From NCBI RefSeq assembly GCF_040802235.1, contig NC_133159.1:75008501-75072500 (forward strand): DNA of 64,000 nt, in the 5' to 3' direction. How positions within the stretch are numbered: the first letter of the stretch is position 1; every line of letters begins with the position of its first letter. The position numbers were made by a program, and so were the translations under genes. Below the pieces are notes generated by a model. That model did no database searches and was not told the DNA's origin. It was given only the letters and a program-made list of their open reading frames with translations. The stretch is from Manis javanica. Taxonomy: Eukaryota; Chordata; Mammalia; Pholidota; Manidae. Shown one piece after another: positions 54,401 through 58,950 of the stretch.

Positions 54401-55442
54401 CTTTTAAAAAACGTTTTTCTTGCTAAGTAGTTTTAAAGCAAACCTTAGACTTTACGTTACTTCGCCCCTATAGACTTGGCATATAGCTCTAAAAATTATC
54501 AACATTTTTTTTCTACAATGTCAATGTCATTATCATGCCTAATTTACAATAATTCCTCAGGACCATCGAGTACCCAACCTACATTCATATTTCTCTATCT
54601 TTAAAAATGTGCTTTTATTTCAGTGGATTGGGTCAAGTACTGAGTACCCAACACATTCATATTTCTCTGATTGTCTTTAAAAATATCTTTTTACTTTGGT
54701 GGATTGGGTCAAGTTCTTAGACAAGGTCCACACAAAGTATCTGGTTCTCAGGCCTCTCTCTGAAATAACCACTTTTTTCCCAGTGCTCTGACTTGTTGAA
54801 GAAACTGGGTCAGTTACCAAGCCTGTTGTTATGACTCACATTCTGGATTTATTTGCTTTTCCATGATACCACATAATCTGTTCTTTAATCTGCCATGTTC
54901 CCATAAACTGGGAGTCAGGAAGCCTGCATTTATAGTCACTATAATATCCAGAGTGGACAGATCCTGTCTGTAGAATGCCAGTTTTGGATATGTCACCGAC
55001 AAGCTGTGTGACCTTGGGCAAGTTACCAAGCCTATCTAAACCTCCATTTTCTCATTTGTAAAACAGGAGTATAACAATTCATAACTTGAAGAGTTTTGTA
55101 AAGAGAAAATAAGATAATGAATATGCAATGATCAGAAAAATGCCTGATATATAGACAGGCAAGCAGTTGCTCCATGAATGTGAATTCCAGCCAATGACAA
55201 AAGAGATGCTCTCAGCTTATGATGTAATACAAATATTCATTTCAATAAAATACTTATAAAGTACCTGAAAACTTGCATCTTTATTTTTTTACATTGCAGG
55301 ATACATACATTATTGTATCTGTAAGGGATTAAGTAATACCCACAGCAGAAGTAGAGAGTCCAAGGATTTTTGAAGAATAAATTGTCTTCAGGAATTTGGC
55401 TCTGCTGCCAAGGATGCAGAGTCTCCTCTGAGCCAAAAACAT
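15348..55442 (-). CDS. KYAT3: Kynurenine aminotransferase 3 (cysteine-S-conjugate beta-lyase 2), 13 coding exons
   Basis: PLP-dependent class-I/II aminotransferase that converts kynurenine to kynurenic acid, transaminates other amino acids with 2-oxo acids, and beta-eliminates cysteine S-conjugates. Joining 55344-55442, 40554-40612, 39822-39966, 38665-38814, 35462-35548, 33454-33579, 33234-33354, 27396-27472, 26311-26400, 24521-24707, 20984-21060, 20629-20715 and 15348-15410 (reverse strand) gives 1365 nt plus stop, 455 codons, with no internal stop; every junction is GT/AG and phase-consistent. The human protein, as I remember it, has 454 residues and aligns throughout, with one extra residue here in the 20984-21060 exon. 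Family landmarks are visible: the cofactor-ring segment VGAYGS (about residue 132), NTPHNP (214-219), SDEVYEW (245-251), the Schiff-base lysine in SAGKTFS (Lys280), and the carboxylate-binding arginine in KFVRF (Arg430). An N-terminal targeting peptide precedes a second in-frame Met at 35. Nothing in the sequence suggests a pseudogene. Confidence 0.97.
19390..20440 (-). mobile_element. Old L1 segments around a DNA transposon
   Basis: 19400-19760 reads as antisense L1 (TAAAATTCACCATTTTAACT, GTTCTGCAACCATCACCATT, TTATGGCTAAGTAATATTCT). 20160-20440 resembles another antisense L1 stretch (CCTACATCTGGGTTACCCTG, TTGCATGTTGGACATTGTAA). The Tigger copy lies between them. Confidence 0.55.
19829..20157 (+). 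mobile_element. Tigger-type (TcMar) non-autonomous DNA transposon
   Basis: Terminal inverted repeats AACTGACCCTAAACAATG at the left and CATTGTTCAAGGGTCAGTT at the right. The interior has ACTCCCCAAAAACTTAGCTA and CTAATAGCCTATTGCTGACT, characteristic of the mammalian Tigger/MER group. No transposase frame remains. Confidence 0.8.
20629..20715 (-). CDS. KYAT3: KYAT3 exon 13: carboxylate-binding arginine
   Basis: Acceptor with a long T-run ending TTTCAG|AAACTA, donor ATTAAA|GTAAGT; 29 codons, residues 407-435, [10 protein letters not shown] to FVRFCFIK. Arg430 in KFVRF is the conserved arginine that binds the substrate alpha-carboxylate in this fold. Only 268 bp of intron separate it from the preceding exon. 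Confidence 0.97.
20984..21060 (-). CDS. KYAT3: KYAT3 exon 12, with one extra residue
   Basis: Acceptor TTGTTTTAG|ATGTAG, donor AATAAG|GTAACG. It completes residue 381 (Asp) and continues [15 protein letters not shown] to WMTKNK (406). Against human DMKNNEPYDY as I recall it, there is one added residue (NSN for NN), which explains the 455 versus 454 total. The site is a surface loop of the C-terminal small domain. Confidence 0.96.
21440..21565 (+). repeat. L2 LINE 3' end
   Basis: AGATTGTAAGCCCTACAAAG then AGTTGTTGAATAAATAAA is the sense L2 terminus. Confidence 0.6.
22070..22215 (-). repeat. MIR SINE fragment
   Basis: Antisense MIR start: ACCATTTATTGAGCACTTAC then TTTTCACTTTACAGAGGAAA. Confidence 0.65.
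22830..23070 (+). repeat. MIR SINE
   Basis: Sense MIR: GGATTCCTGGGCTCACAGCC, GCTCTGCTACTCATTAGTTG, ATAGGGCTTTTGTGAGAACA and CATAAATGCTCAAAAATATT in the expected order. Confidence 0.8.
24521..24707 (-). CDS. KYAT3: KYAT3 exon 11
   Basis: Acceptor TTAACACGCAG|GAAGCC, donor TCCCTAG|GTTTGT. The largest coding exon: 62 codons (residues 319-380) plus one base, [10 protein letters not shown] to FIIVDVSSL. It contains the [14 protein letters not shown] stretch nearly identical to human and the PDGGYF turn of the small domain. The donor GTTTGT is weak (no purine at +3/+4), balanced by CTAG before it. Confidence 0.97.
25510..26060 (+). repeat. L2 fragment followed by L1-like sequence (intron 10)
   Basis: 25510-25800 matches sense L2 (CACTTCCCACCACTTCTACT; CTCAGTGGCTTCCTATCTCG). 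25860-26060 resembles antisense L1 (AACTGTCCGTAGATGGTTAG; GGTAAATTCCCAGAAGATAG). This fills most of the 24708-26310 intron. Confidence 0.6.
26311..26400 (-). CDS. KYAT3: KYAT3 exon 10
   Basis: Acceptor CTTTTCCAG|ATCGG, donor CTACAG|GTGGGT; 30 codons, residues 289-318, from [10 protein letters not shown] to TCATPLQ. It continues directly from VTGWK of the preceding exon (human GWKLGWSIGP; here Ile replaces Leu after Lys). Tyr and Asn residues of the dimer-interface helix [10 protein letters not shown] are conserved. Confidence 0.97.
26860..27110 (+). repeat. MIR SINE (intron 9)
   Basis: Full-length sense MIR: TTAGCTGTGTTAACAGGCAA, CTGTCTGTAAAATGGGGATA, CCACCTCATAATGTGGTTTT and AGGCACATAGTAAGTGCC. 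Confidence 0.9.
27396..27472 (-). CDS. KYAT3: KYAT3 exon 9: PLP Schiff-base lysine
   Basis: Acceptor CCTATTCAG|CTACG, donor TGGAAG|GTAAGA. The 77 nt complete Ala263 and run to Lys288: [20 protein letters not shown] then VTGWK. Lys280 in SAGKTFS is the catalytic lysine that forms the internal aldimine; the motif is intact. The exon lies after a 5.8-kb intron. Confidence 0.97.
28085..28215 (-). mobile_element. Old L1 3' fragment
   Basis: TTTATTGAGATACAAATCTC, CAATTCAGTGGTTTTTAGTA and AGAGTTGTGCAACCAATTTT are antisense L1 3' signature segments. A GT-rich microsatellite precedes it (28054-28081). Confidence 0.65.
28675..29060 (-). repeat. L2 LINE fragment
   Basis: TCATTTATTCACCAAACATT, CAGGTGCCAGGGACTAAGCT, CAAGGAGCTTACTGTCTAGT: antisense L2 3' end. 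Confidence 0.8.
32390..32860 (-). repeat. L2 LINE fragment
   Basis: CACTCATTCAACAATCACTT, CACATGCAGGACCCTGTTCT and later AGGGCAAGTGCAAGGACCCA follow the antisense L2 order. Confidence 0.7.
33234..33354 (-). CDS. KYAT3: KYAT3 exon 8: SDEVYEW motif
   Basis: Acceptor CATGTGCAG|GTGTAT, donor AAAATAG|GTACTG. It codes residues 223-262 plus one base of 263, [10 protein letters not shown] to NKHLKI. Asp246 of SDEVYEW pairs with the pyridine nitrogen and Tyr249 with O3' of PLP. The donor (GTACTG) departs from consensus at +4 to +6, and the frame stays open for about 145 nt past it, so intron retention would not terminate at once. Confidence 0.96.
33454..33579 (-). CDS. KYAT3: KYAT3 exon 7: NTPHNP motif
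   Basis: Acceptor CATGCTTAG|AAACC, donor GGCAAG|GTGAGT; 42 codons, residues 181-222. It ends [13 protein letters not shown]; the Asn of HNP (Asn218) hydrogen-bonds the cofactor's O3' in class-I aminotransferases. KPIDGKK is the most variable stretch against human. Only 99 bp of intron separate it from the next exon, the shortest intron of the gene. Confidence 0.97.
33985..34962 (-). mobile_element. 5'-truncated L1, lineage-specific family (intron 6)
   Basis: Poly(T) at the left (34022-34032), then TCACTGTCCATCAGTGCAGT and, antisense, the ORF2 C-terminus (minus-strand [15 protein letters not shown] near 34500). It ends abruptly at the ORF2 region near 34962. Stops and frameshifts are present. 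The 3' sequence is shared with 50396-50598 and 62096-62400. Confidence 0.9.
35055..35730 (-). repeat. L2 LINE fragments around exon 6
   Basis: 35055-35160 (GCAAGCATTTATTAAGCACT, GTAGGAAGCAGTGCTG) and 35580-35700 (TTCATTTAACAAATATTGTG, CCTTCATGGGGCTGACGTCT) are antisense L2 ends. The coding exon 35462-35548 lies between the two and is not part of either. Confidence 0.65.
35462..35548 (-). CDS. KYAT3: KYAT3 exon 6
   Basis: Acceptor TTTATTTCAG|GTCATA, donor AAATCT|GTAAGT. The 29 codons (residues 152-180) read [13 protein letters not shown] then a strand ending VFITLKS. The PFYDCY tyrosine belongs to the conserved active-site wall of kynurenine aminotransferases. Phase 0 at both ends. Confidence 0.97.
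36380..36700 (-). mobile_element. Old L1 ORF2 fragment (intron 5)
   Basis: AAATAACAATGCTATGTTCA, TATCACTAGATTAAAGGGTA and ATATAGCCAAGTTGCTTTTG follow antisense L1 ORF2 3' order. Confidence 0.55.
36830..37960. repeat. Cluster of L2 fragments in both orientations (intron 5)
   Basis: Antisense L2 at 36840-36950 and 37160-37620 (GGTATTTATTGAGCTAGCAG); sense L2 3' ends at 36960-37070 and 37690-37960 (GCTCCTTCCATGAGGAGACT, CCTCAATAATTTCTGAATAA). Confidence 0.65.
38240..38580 (+). mobile_element. Old L1 3' end (intron 5)
   Basis: ATGGTGTGACTCCACTTGTA, GAGTAGTTACCTCTGGGAGG and TACTTCAAAAATAACAATAA: sense L1M 3' end with an A-rich tail, about 85 bp from exon 5. Confidence 0.7.
38665..38814 (-). CDS. 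KYAT3: KYAT3 exon 5: cofactor phosphate/ring segment
   Basis: Acceptor TTCAACAG|GGTCATCC, donor GATGAA|GTAAGT; exactly 50 codons, residues 102-151. It begins [10 protein letters not shown] and contains [12 protein letters not shown]; in this family the Ala-Tyr pair stacks on the pyridoxal ring and the glycines shape the phosphate pocket. It ends LIDEGDE. Reading beyond the donor leaves the family alignment at once, which fixes the exon edge. Confidence 0.97.
39822..39966 (-). CDS. KYAT3: KYAT3 exon 4: N-terminal arm and substrate loop
   Basis: Acceptor ATCTTAG|GACTG, donor GGCTTT|GTAAGT. Residues 53-101 read [20 protein letters not shown] onward to the family motif NLGQGLPD (GQGFPD in human). 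This loop lines the active site and contributes the glycine that contacts the substrate carboxylate side in class-I aminotransferases. It ends NQYTRGF in phase 0. Confidence 0.97.
40240..40440 (+). repeat. L2 LINE 3' end (intron 3)
   Basis: AGAATGTAAATTTCATGAAG, GGGCTGGGCACATTTGCTGA and ATGAATTAATCA: sense L2 terminus. Confidence 0.65.
40554..40612 (-). CDS. KYAT3: KYAT3 exon 3: internal start Met35
   Basis: Acceptor ATATCTTTCAG, then AAA ATG TCT; donor GTGTG|GTGAGT. It encodes Lys34, Met35 and [18 protein letters not shown], then two bases of Trp53. Met35 (40609-40607) has A at -3 and is the likely start of the 421-residue form lacking the presequence. Compared with the human sequence as I remember it, the differences are conservative (KFKN for KFTN, GTS for DSN). 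Confidence 0.96.
41075..41330 (-). repeat. MIR SINE
   Basis: Antisense MIR: AGCACTGAGTGTGTGCCAGG, TGATTAACTCATTTAGTATT, TATGAGGAGAGGTTCAGAGA. Confidence 0.85.
42530..43262 (+). repeat. L2 LINE 3' end, split by an ERVL LTR
   Basis: GATTGTAAGCTCTATGAGGA before the insertion and AACAAATGTCTGATGAATAA after it are the two parts of a sense L2 3' end. Confidence 0.75.
42778..43193 (+). mobile_element. Solo ERVL-type LTR (MLT2-like)
   Basis: Starts near GTATTAATCAAGTTTCTCCA and includes GAACCAATAGGATGTACATA, GGGGGCTGGCAAGTTTGAAA, CTGATTTAAATGTTAATCTC; ends AATCAACCATCACA. Family name from memory. Confidence 0.7.
43577..44030 (+). mobile_element. MaLR solo LTR (MLT1-like)
   Basis: TGTTATGGACTGAATTGTGT at the start, GCAGAGACAGACTGGTACAC in the middle, GAACCGACCCTGGCAACACC and CTTCTAGCCTCTAAAACTGT later, ending AGGAAACTAATACA. 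Clear MLT1-class layout. Confidence 0.85.
44384..44396 (+). promoter_or_regulatory. CTCF-like motif in KYAT3 intron 2
   Basis: CCACTAGGTGTCA matches the CTCF core at 12 of 13 positions (T for G near the 3' end). It is on the plus strand like the other two sites. Confidence 0.35.
46440..46765 (+). mobile_element. Decayed LTR or similar old repeat
   Basis: GCTCTGGTCAATGGAATGGG, AGAAGCTTTAAACACTATTG and CTGACCTGTAGCCAACATAA resemble a mammalian ERVL-like LTR. Family uncertain. Confidence 0.4.
46770..47690 (+). repeat. L2 LINE fragments
   Basis: GCCTTTGCAATTGCTGTGCA and CCTGCCTGGAATGAATGCCT, then GAAAGCAAGGACTTGTCTTG and TGCTGTATCTCCAGTATCTA, are sense L2 body and 3' end. A second fragment occupies about 47490-47690. 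Confidence 0.75.
47700..48200 (+). mobile_element. MaLR solo LTR (MLT1-like)
   Basis: CATCCTAATCCCTGGAACCT, GGTGTGATTAAAGGTCCTGA, CTGATTTCTGGATTCTGGCC, AACTGTGAGAAAATAAATGT in MLT1 order, with AATAAA near the 3' end. Confidence 0.85.
48410..48610 (+). repeat. MIR SINE
   Basis: ACAGTATAGTGATTAAAGAC at the start, TTATGAGGATTAAATGAGAT and GGCACATGGTAAACACTAAA at the end. Confidence 0.75.
48650..49065 (+). mobile_element. ERV solo LTR, same family as 58470-58950
   Basis: Shares CCACCCCAAAATATGCCACT and the same downstream layout (A-rich, then pyrimidine-rich, then a poly(A)-like AATAAA at 48979) with 58486 onward. Family name not recognised. Confidence 0.65.
49618..50112 (+). mobile_element. 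Solo LTR inserted in an L1
   Basis: Begins TGAGACAGGCCACCCAAGGA; AATAAA at 50034-50039 is followed by CTCTTGGTGTGTTCTGGCTC, typical of an LTR's R-U5. L1 text stops at its left edge and resumes at AATAGCTTTATTCATAATAG. The right edge is approximate. Class-I features; family not named. Confidence 0.65.
50396..50598 (-). mobile_element. Short 5'-truncated L1 tail with target-site duplication
   Basis: Poly(T), then ACATTGTGGTTACTAGATTC and TCACTGTCCATCAGCATAGT: the 3' end of the same young L1 family as 33985-34962. It is flanked by perfect direct repeats GAGCATGAAGAATC at 50382-50395 and 50599-50612 (the match may extend through the following T's), the signature of target-primed reverse transcription. 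Confidence 0.93.
50770..51470 (+). mobile_element. Old L1 3' end with poly(A) tail
   Basis: GGATGTTTATAGCAGCTTTA, CAATGAAATATTATTCAGTA, TGGGGATATATGGGAATTCT, with A-run at 51429-51442. Sense L1M-type 3' region. Confidence 0.8.
51641..51653 (+). promoter_or_regulatory. CTCF core motif in KYAT3 intron 2
   Basis: CCACTAGGTGGCA fits the CTCF core CCASYAGRKGGCR at all 13 positions. It lies in sequence I do not recognise as a repeat, just past an L1 poly(A) tail. Best of the three candidate CTCF sites. Confidence 0.5.
52780..52985 (+). repeat. MIR SINE
   Basis: CTGAAACTCAGTTTCCTCAT followed by TATGAAGATTAAGTGAGTTA is the MIR 3' half. Confidence 0.7.
53225..53510 (-). mobile_element. Old L1 3' fragment
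   Basis: TTTAGGTTCACAGCAAAATT, GGCACATTTGTTACAACCAA, CATGTATCCACCATTATACT are antisense L1 3' segments. It ends about 375 bp short of the alternative exon. Confidence 0.75.
53886..54113 (-). other. KYAT3: Candidate alternative 5' exon of KYAT3 (cytosolic-isoform switch)
   Basis: A 228-bp segment between the two start-bearing exons. It has a polypyrimidine-rich acceptor (TCCTCCCTCTCCTCTTTAC region ending TATCTCAG) and donor CCCAG|GTAAGA, and is more GC/CpG-rich than the surrounding intron. If spliced after the targeting exon, translation from Met1 meets TGA at the eighth codon of this exon, after about 40 residues. It also carries a short upstream frame, ATG to TAA at 54035-54021. It cannot extend the KYAT3 protein in frame, so it would shift initiation to Met35 in the next exon. 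Human KYAT3 is known to have a shorter isoform starting there. The splice sites are seen; use of the exon is inferred. Confidence 0.6.
54390..54720 (-). mobile_element. Old L1 3' fragment with an internal tandem duplication
   Basis: Antisense L1-like text. 54568-54642 and 54641-54718 are near-copies: GAGTACCCAAC, CATTCATATTTCTCT and GTGGATTGGGTCAAGT recur in the same order about 73-75 bp apart. Confidence 0.6.
54880..55190 (+). repeat. MIR SINE, apparently extended or interrupted
   Basis: AGTCAGGAAGCCTGCATTTA at the left, then ACAAGCTGTGTGACCTTGGG, CATTTTCTCATTTGTAAAAC; the middle (54930-54990) is unlike MIR and may be inserted. It ends about 150 bp from the targeting exon. Confidence 0.75.
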
Positions 55443-55443
55443 G
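55344..55443 (-). CDS. KYAT3: KYAT3 exon 2: mitochondrial-targeting peptide exon
   Basis: Acceptor TCCTGTAG precedes C-ATG; the start codon is at 55442-55440. Residues 1-33 begin [12 protein letters not shown] and end LGLSTSA: rich in Arg/Lys/Ser, with no acidic residues, typical of an amphipathic mitochondrial presequence and closely matching my memory of the human N-terminus. The donor GCT|GTGGGT has G rather than A at +3 and +4 and looks weaker than most others in this gene. The exon ends in phase 0, so it joins cleanly to the AAA-ATG of the next coding exon. Only 1 nt of it is untranslated. Confidence 0.93.
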
Positions 55444-56449
55444 CTACAGGATAAAAAGTTTTGAAAGGGCATAAATATGTGACATTTACATCACTATCAG
55501 ACACATATAGCTAGCTAATCAATCATAAGCTTATGTAGGGAAATATAAATAAAAATTTGTAAAAGTTGTTTTCCTCCTATCATATAACCTCTCCTCACTA
55601 GAATCATTCTAATAGAATCCTCCTTATCTTACACAAACTTATGCATATATCATTTTACACTAGAGATCTGTAAGGATATTGTGAATTCAGGAAATCAGGC
55701 TCTAATTTAGTCATGAGCATAAAATTACAGTAAGTAAAAGTTGCATTTGTAGCAAGCTATGAAACCCAGAATATTTTAATATAAGAACTACTCAAGTTTC
55801 AGGAATCGTCTAGATAAGTCACCAGTGAAAGCACAATTTGTAACAGCAAATTACAGTGGTTAGAAACAGGTTATTTAGAAGGTTATTTGAAAAGGATTAT
55901 GTAGGTCCTTGATAAATATGAAGAATATATGAATAATCTTAGGCTATTTTCTCAGTTGTTACTTCCCTCAACAATCCAAGGGAAGCTAGCAAGTGAGCCA
56001 TTTCAATAGCTTTCAGTTATATGACAAGCATGCGTTCCGATTACACCTCTTCCTATAAGGAAATCATCATCGGTCATGGGTAAACGTAAGGAGACAGAAG
56101 CAATGTGGACTTCTCTTATTCTACTGACACCCAGAAGCAGAAGAAAACTCAGGCTTTCTGAAAACATTCAGGTCAACAAACCTCATAAGGCTTTACTCTG
56201 AGAATATTCTGCCAGTTGATAACATTTCCCCTATCTCTAGTAGTTAATCAAACTTTAGAAAAAGAGACATATTCTATGGATTCAAAGGAACCACTGAAGC
56301 TAACTATGAACCTCTTTAAGTTTCCAAAATATTTAGGCTACAGAAAGCTTTAGACGTGAAAAATAGCATATTGGATGTTTCTTAAAAGATGAAATACAAA
56401 ATCCTGACTTTGTCAAAAACCTCAGCTTAAACGATAGTCTCTTGGCCAT

Positions 56450-56740
56450 TCTACCTCACATCAGACAGTTTTAATTCTCTGCAAAGCACTCCTTTTTTGC
56501 TTCCTTGTTTGGCTGGTTACTCATTCATTCATTGGATGATTTATTATGTGGGCTTCAAGAGCAGAAATGTGGTGTGTTCTGTTCACCACTGTATTTTCTG
56601 GTAAATAGGAGGCCCTTAATAAATAAAAGTGTTAAATGACTGACTGAATAAATAAAATCACATTTAATGTGATTTATTTGTTAAATGTGTTAATGTGCTA
56701 AATGACTAAATGACTGAATGAATAAATAAAATCACATTAT
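56450..56740 (+). repeat. L2 3' end with duplicated, palindromic tail
   Basis: L2-like 3' end GTTCACCACTGTATTTTCTG then CCTTAATAAATAAAAGTG. The tail unit GAATAAATAAAATCACATT occurs at 56646-56664 and again at 56720-56738; between them, AATGTGATTTATT is nearly the reverse complement, forming a hairpin at 56649-56680. Confidence 0.7.
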
Positions 56741-57179
56741 ACATTAATGATTAAAGTGGGTTTATTTATAGCAAGAAACTTTTTATGAAATGTTGATCTT
56801 ATCCAGTAATTAATCCTATGTTTTATGTGTTTCCAATCAAACACCAAGTTTTCTTAAATCAAGACATGCCTATTCATGTATCACTAACTTCTGTTCAAGA
56901 ATAAAGAAGTAACTGCGTTAGACAGTAGGGATAGTTTTAAGGAAGGGTTTTACCAAACAACAGAAACAAGGTTAAACAATCTTCATTCAGTATTGTAGAG
57001 TTATTTGATTCAGCATAATACCGGGGTTTTTTTCCAGCAAAAAAATGGTCACTTATTAAAGTTCAGCCTAATTTCTTAGGTATTTAATAGGACTATAAGC
57101 AAAATCTGTTCTTGTAGGTAGACAAATGAGATAAACCTCTTCTACTTTCTTAAGATAAACTGGGGGGAGAAAACAGTAC

Positions 57180-57345
57180 TATGAATCAGGGTACCTGAAT
57201 TCTAGTCCTTATTCCGATAATGAAATAAAAGTTTTTATCCTCAGAGAAGTCTCTGACTCTTGCTTAGCCTCAGTTTGCCCATTTTTCAAAATAGATGAAT
57301 ACATAACTCCTTGGTTTGAAGGTAATCTCAGAATGCTGTGGTAAA
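57180..57345 (+). repeat. MIR SINE fragment
   Basis: GGGTACCTGAATTCTAGTCC, CTTGCTTAGCCTCAGTTTGC: MIR core and 3' half. Confidence 0.6.
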
Positions 57346-58469
57346 TCACTGGTGGTCACGTAAACTTCGAATGCAGCTCTTGGGAGATTTCCCTCCAGGC
57401 AGAGTGAGCTGTGCCCTCTGGCCACCTGGCCTCTGTGCCCATTCTCCTTGGGGAGTTGACACTAAACTTACCTGATTTTGTCTGGAAATCCCAAAGCCTA
57501 AACCTCACATCCTCTCTGCTGTCTCTGACAGAACATCACCTCCATGATGCAATGTACTTCCTGGCAACTGACCCAGCTCTTCATTTCTCTTCCACTCTCC
57601 CAACCTCCTAGTGTGTCTTTCGGGATGACTGGACCATAATCAGCAAATTTCATGATATCTTTATGTGCTAATAGTGCTCTCCTTGCTTTAACTCAAACAT
57701 CATTGTCCCTGAAGATATCACTTCTCTATTCTTCAGTGTTGACTTCTGTTCTTATATGCCCCACCTGCCTTTCTTGCTGTCCGTTTTACCATTGTCAGAC
57801 TATCACTTCCCTCATCTGCCTCAGTGACGCTGTCTCCTGACCTGCTGATAACTCCCTATCATTCATTAAGGATTTGGTCATTAAGCATACAGTTTTCTCC
57901 TCAACTCAAAGTACTGTGATCATCTCAGGGAATTTCAGTGTCTTCAGAGCAGAGCCATCCAGCAACCGCATCCCTGTGTCCACTGCCCTTCTCTTCCCTC
58001 CCACCTCAGTCTCTCCCTCCTACTGTTGTAACTTGTACCTTGCCACTACCCCTGTCTGATCGGTTTCCAAAATATTTAATTGAAACATTCTTCTCTTTGA
58101 TCATAAACTACATTTCTTTTCAATTAGTTATCCTATGACTATTCTTCAGTACCATCAAGATCTCCAGGAGGCTGCCTCTCCTTTTACCAGTCAGCCCTCA
58201 CTTTTCTTTATTGTCCAATGCGGACGTCAGGTCCTTCACTTCAATATTGTTCCTGAAAGAGCCCTAAGCCCTCGTCTGTCTTTCCACCTGTCTGTAAAAC
58301 CATAGCCCTGGATGAATGCAGCCAGGGCCTTGTTTCCTATGGTCCATGAAGCTGTGAACTGCTGCAGAAAGTCACACAGGATGTTTGGTTTCACCACAAA
58401 TTCATGGTAGTTAACTTCACATTGACCCCCCCAATATTGTCCAGCATTTCTACTACATTTTACAGGTGA

Positions 58470-58950
58470 AGGACGACAGAATCTGCCACCCCAAAATATG
58501 CCACTTTGGCATAAGGAGCTAAAGGCACTTGAAAAACAACAGATGCAAAAAGAGTCATGTGCTCACTCCCTTTCTTCCCCAAAACAGGAGAAAAAATTCT
58601 CATGTGAAAGATGCCTTTCCAGTACCAAGAGAAAACAAACATTCTTAGATAGGCAGTCAAGGCTGAGAATTCTGTACAAACAGACCTCGTTAAAATAATT
58701 CTTATCTTCCTTTAGTTCCTTTTCCACAATTGCCTCTCTTTGTTCCTTTTCCACAATTGCCTCTCTTTGTTCAACTTAGTATTAAAAACATTTGGTTTTG
58801 CCACTTCTTTGGGTCTTTATTTTCTTATGGGAACTCCTGTGTCATGCAGAACTTATACTGAATGTGTGTTCTTTAATCTATCTCATGTCAGTTTAATTCT
58901 CAGGCCCTGCTAAAAACCCCAGGGGACAGGTCATACTTCTCATCCATATT
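58470..58950 (+). mobile_element. ERV solo LTR with a 27-bp internal tandem repeat
   Basis: Opening matches the LTR at 48650 (CCACCCCAAAATATGCCACT). The unit at 58715-58741 (GTTCCTTTTCCACAATTGCC plus TCTCTTT) is repeated exactly at 58742-58768. Confidence 0.65.

Larger units (their letters stand above)
40613..55343 (-). other. KYAT3 intron 2 (14.7 kb), separating the two start codons
   Basis: Largest intron. It holds the alternative exon (53886-54113), two CTCF-like motifs, and a dense set of LTRs, L1 and L2 listed separately. Stretches 41350-42170, 44420-45990 and 51480-52780 contain nothing I recognise apart from the CTCF motif. Confidence 0.7.
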
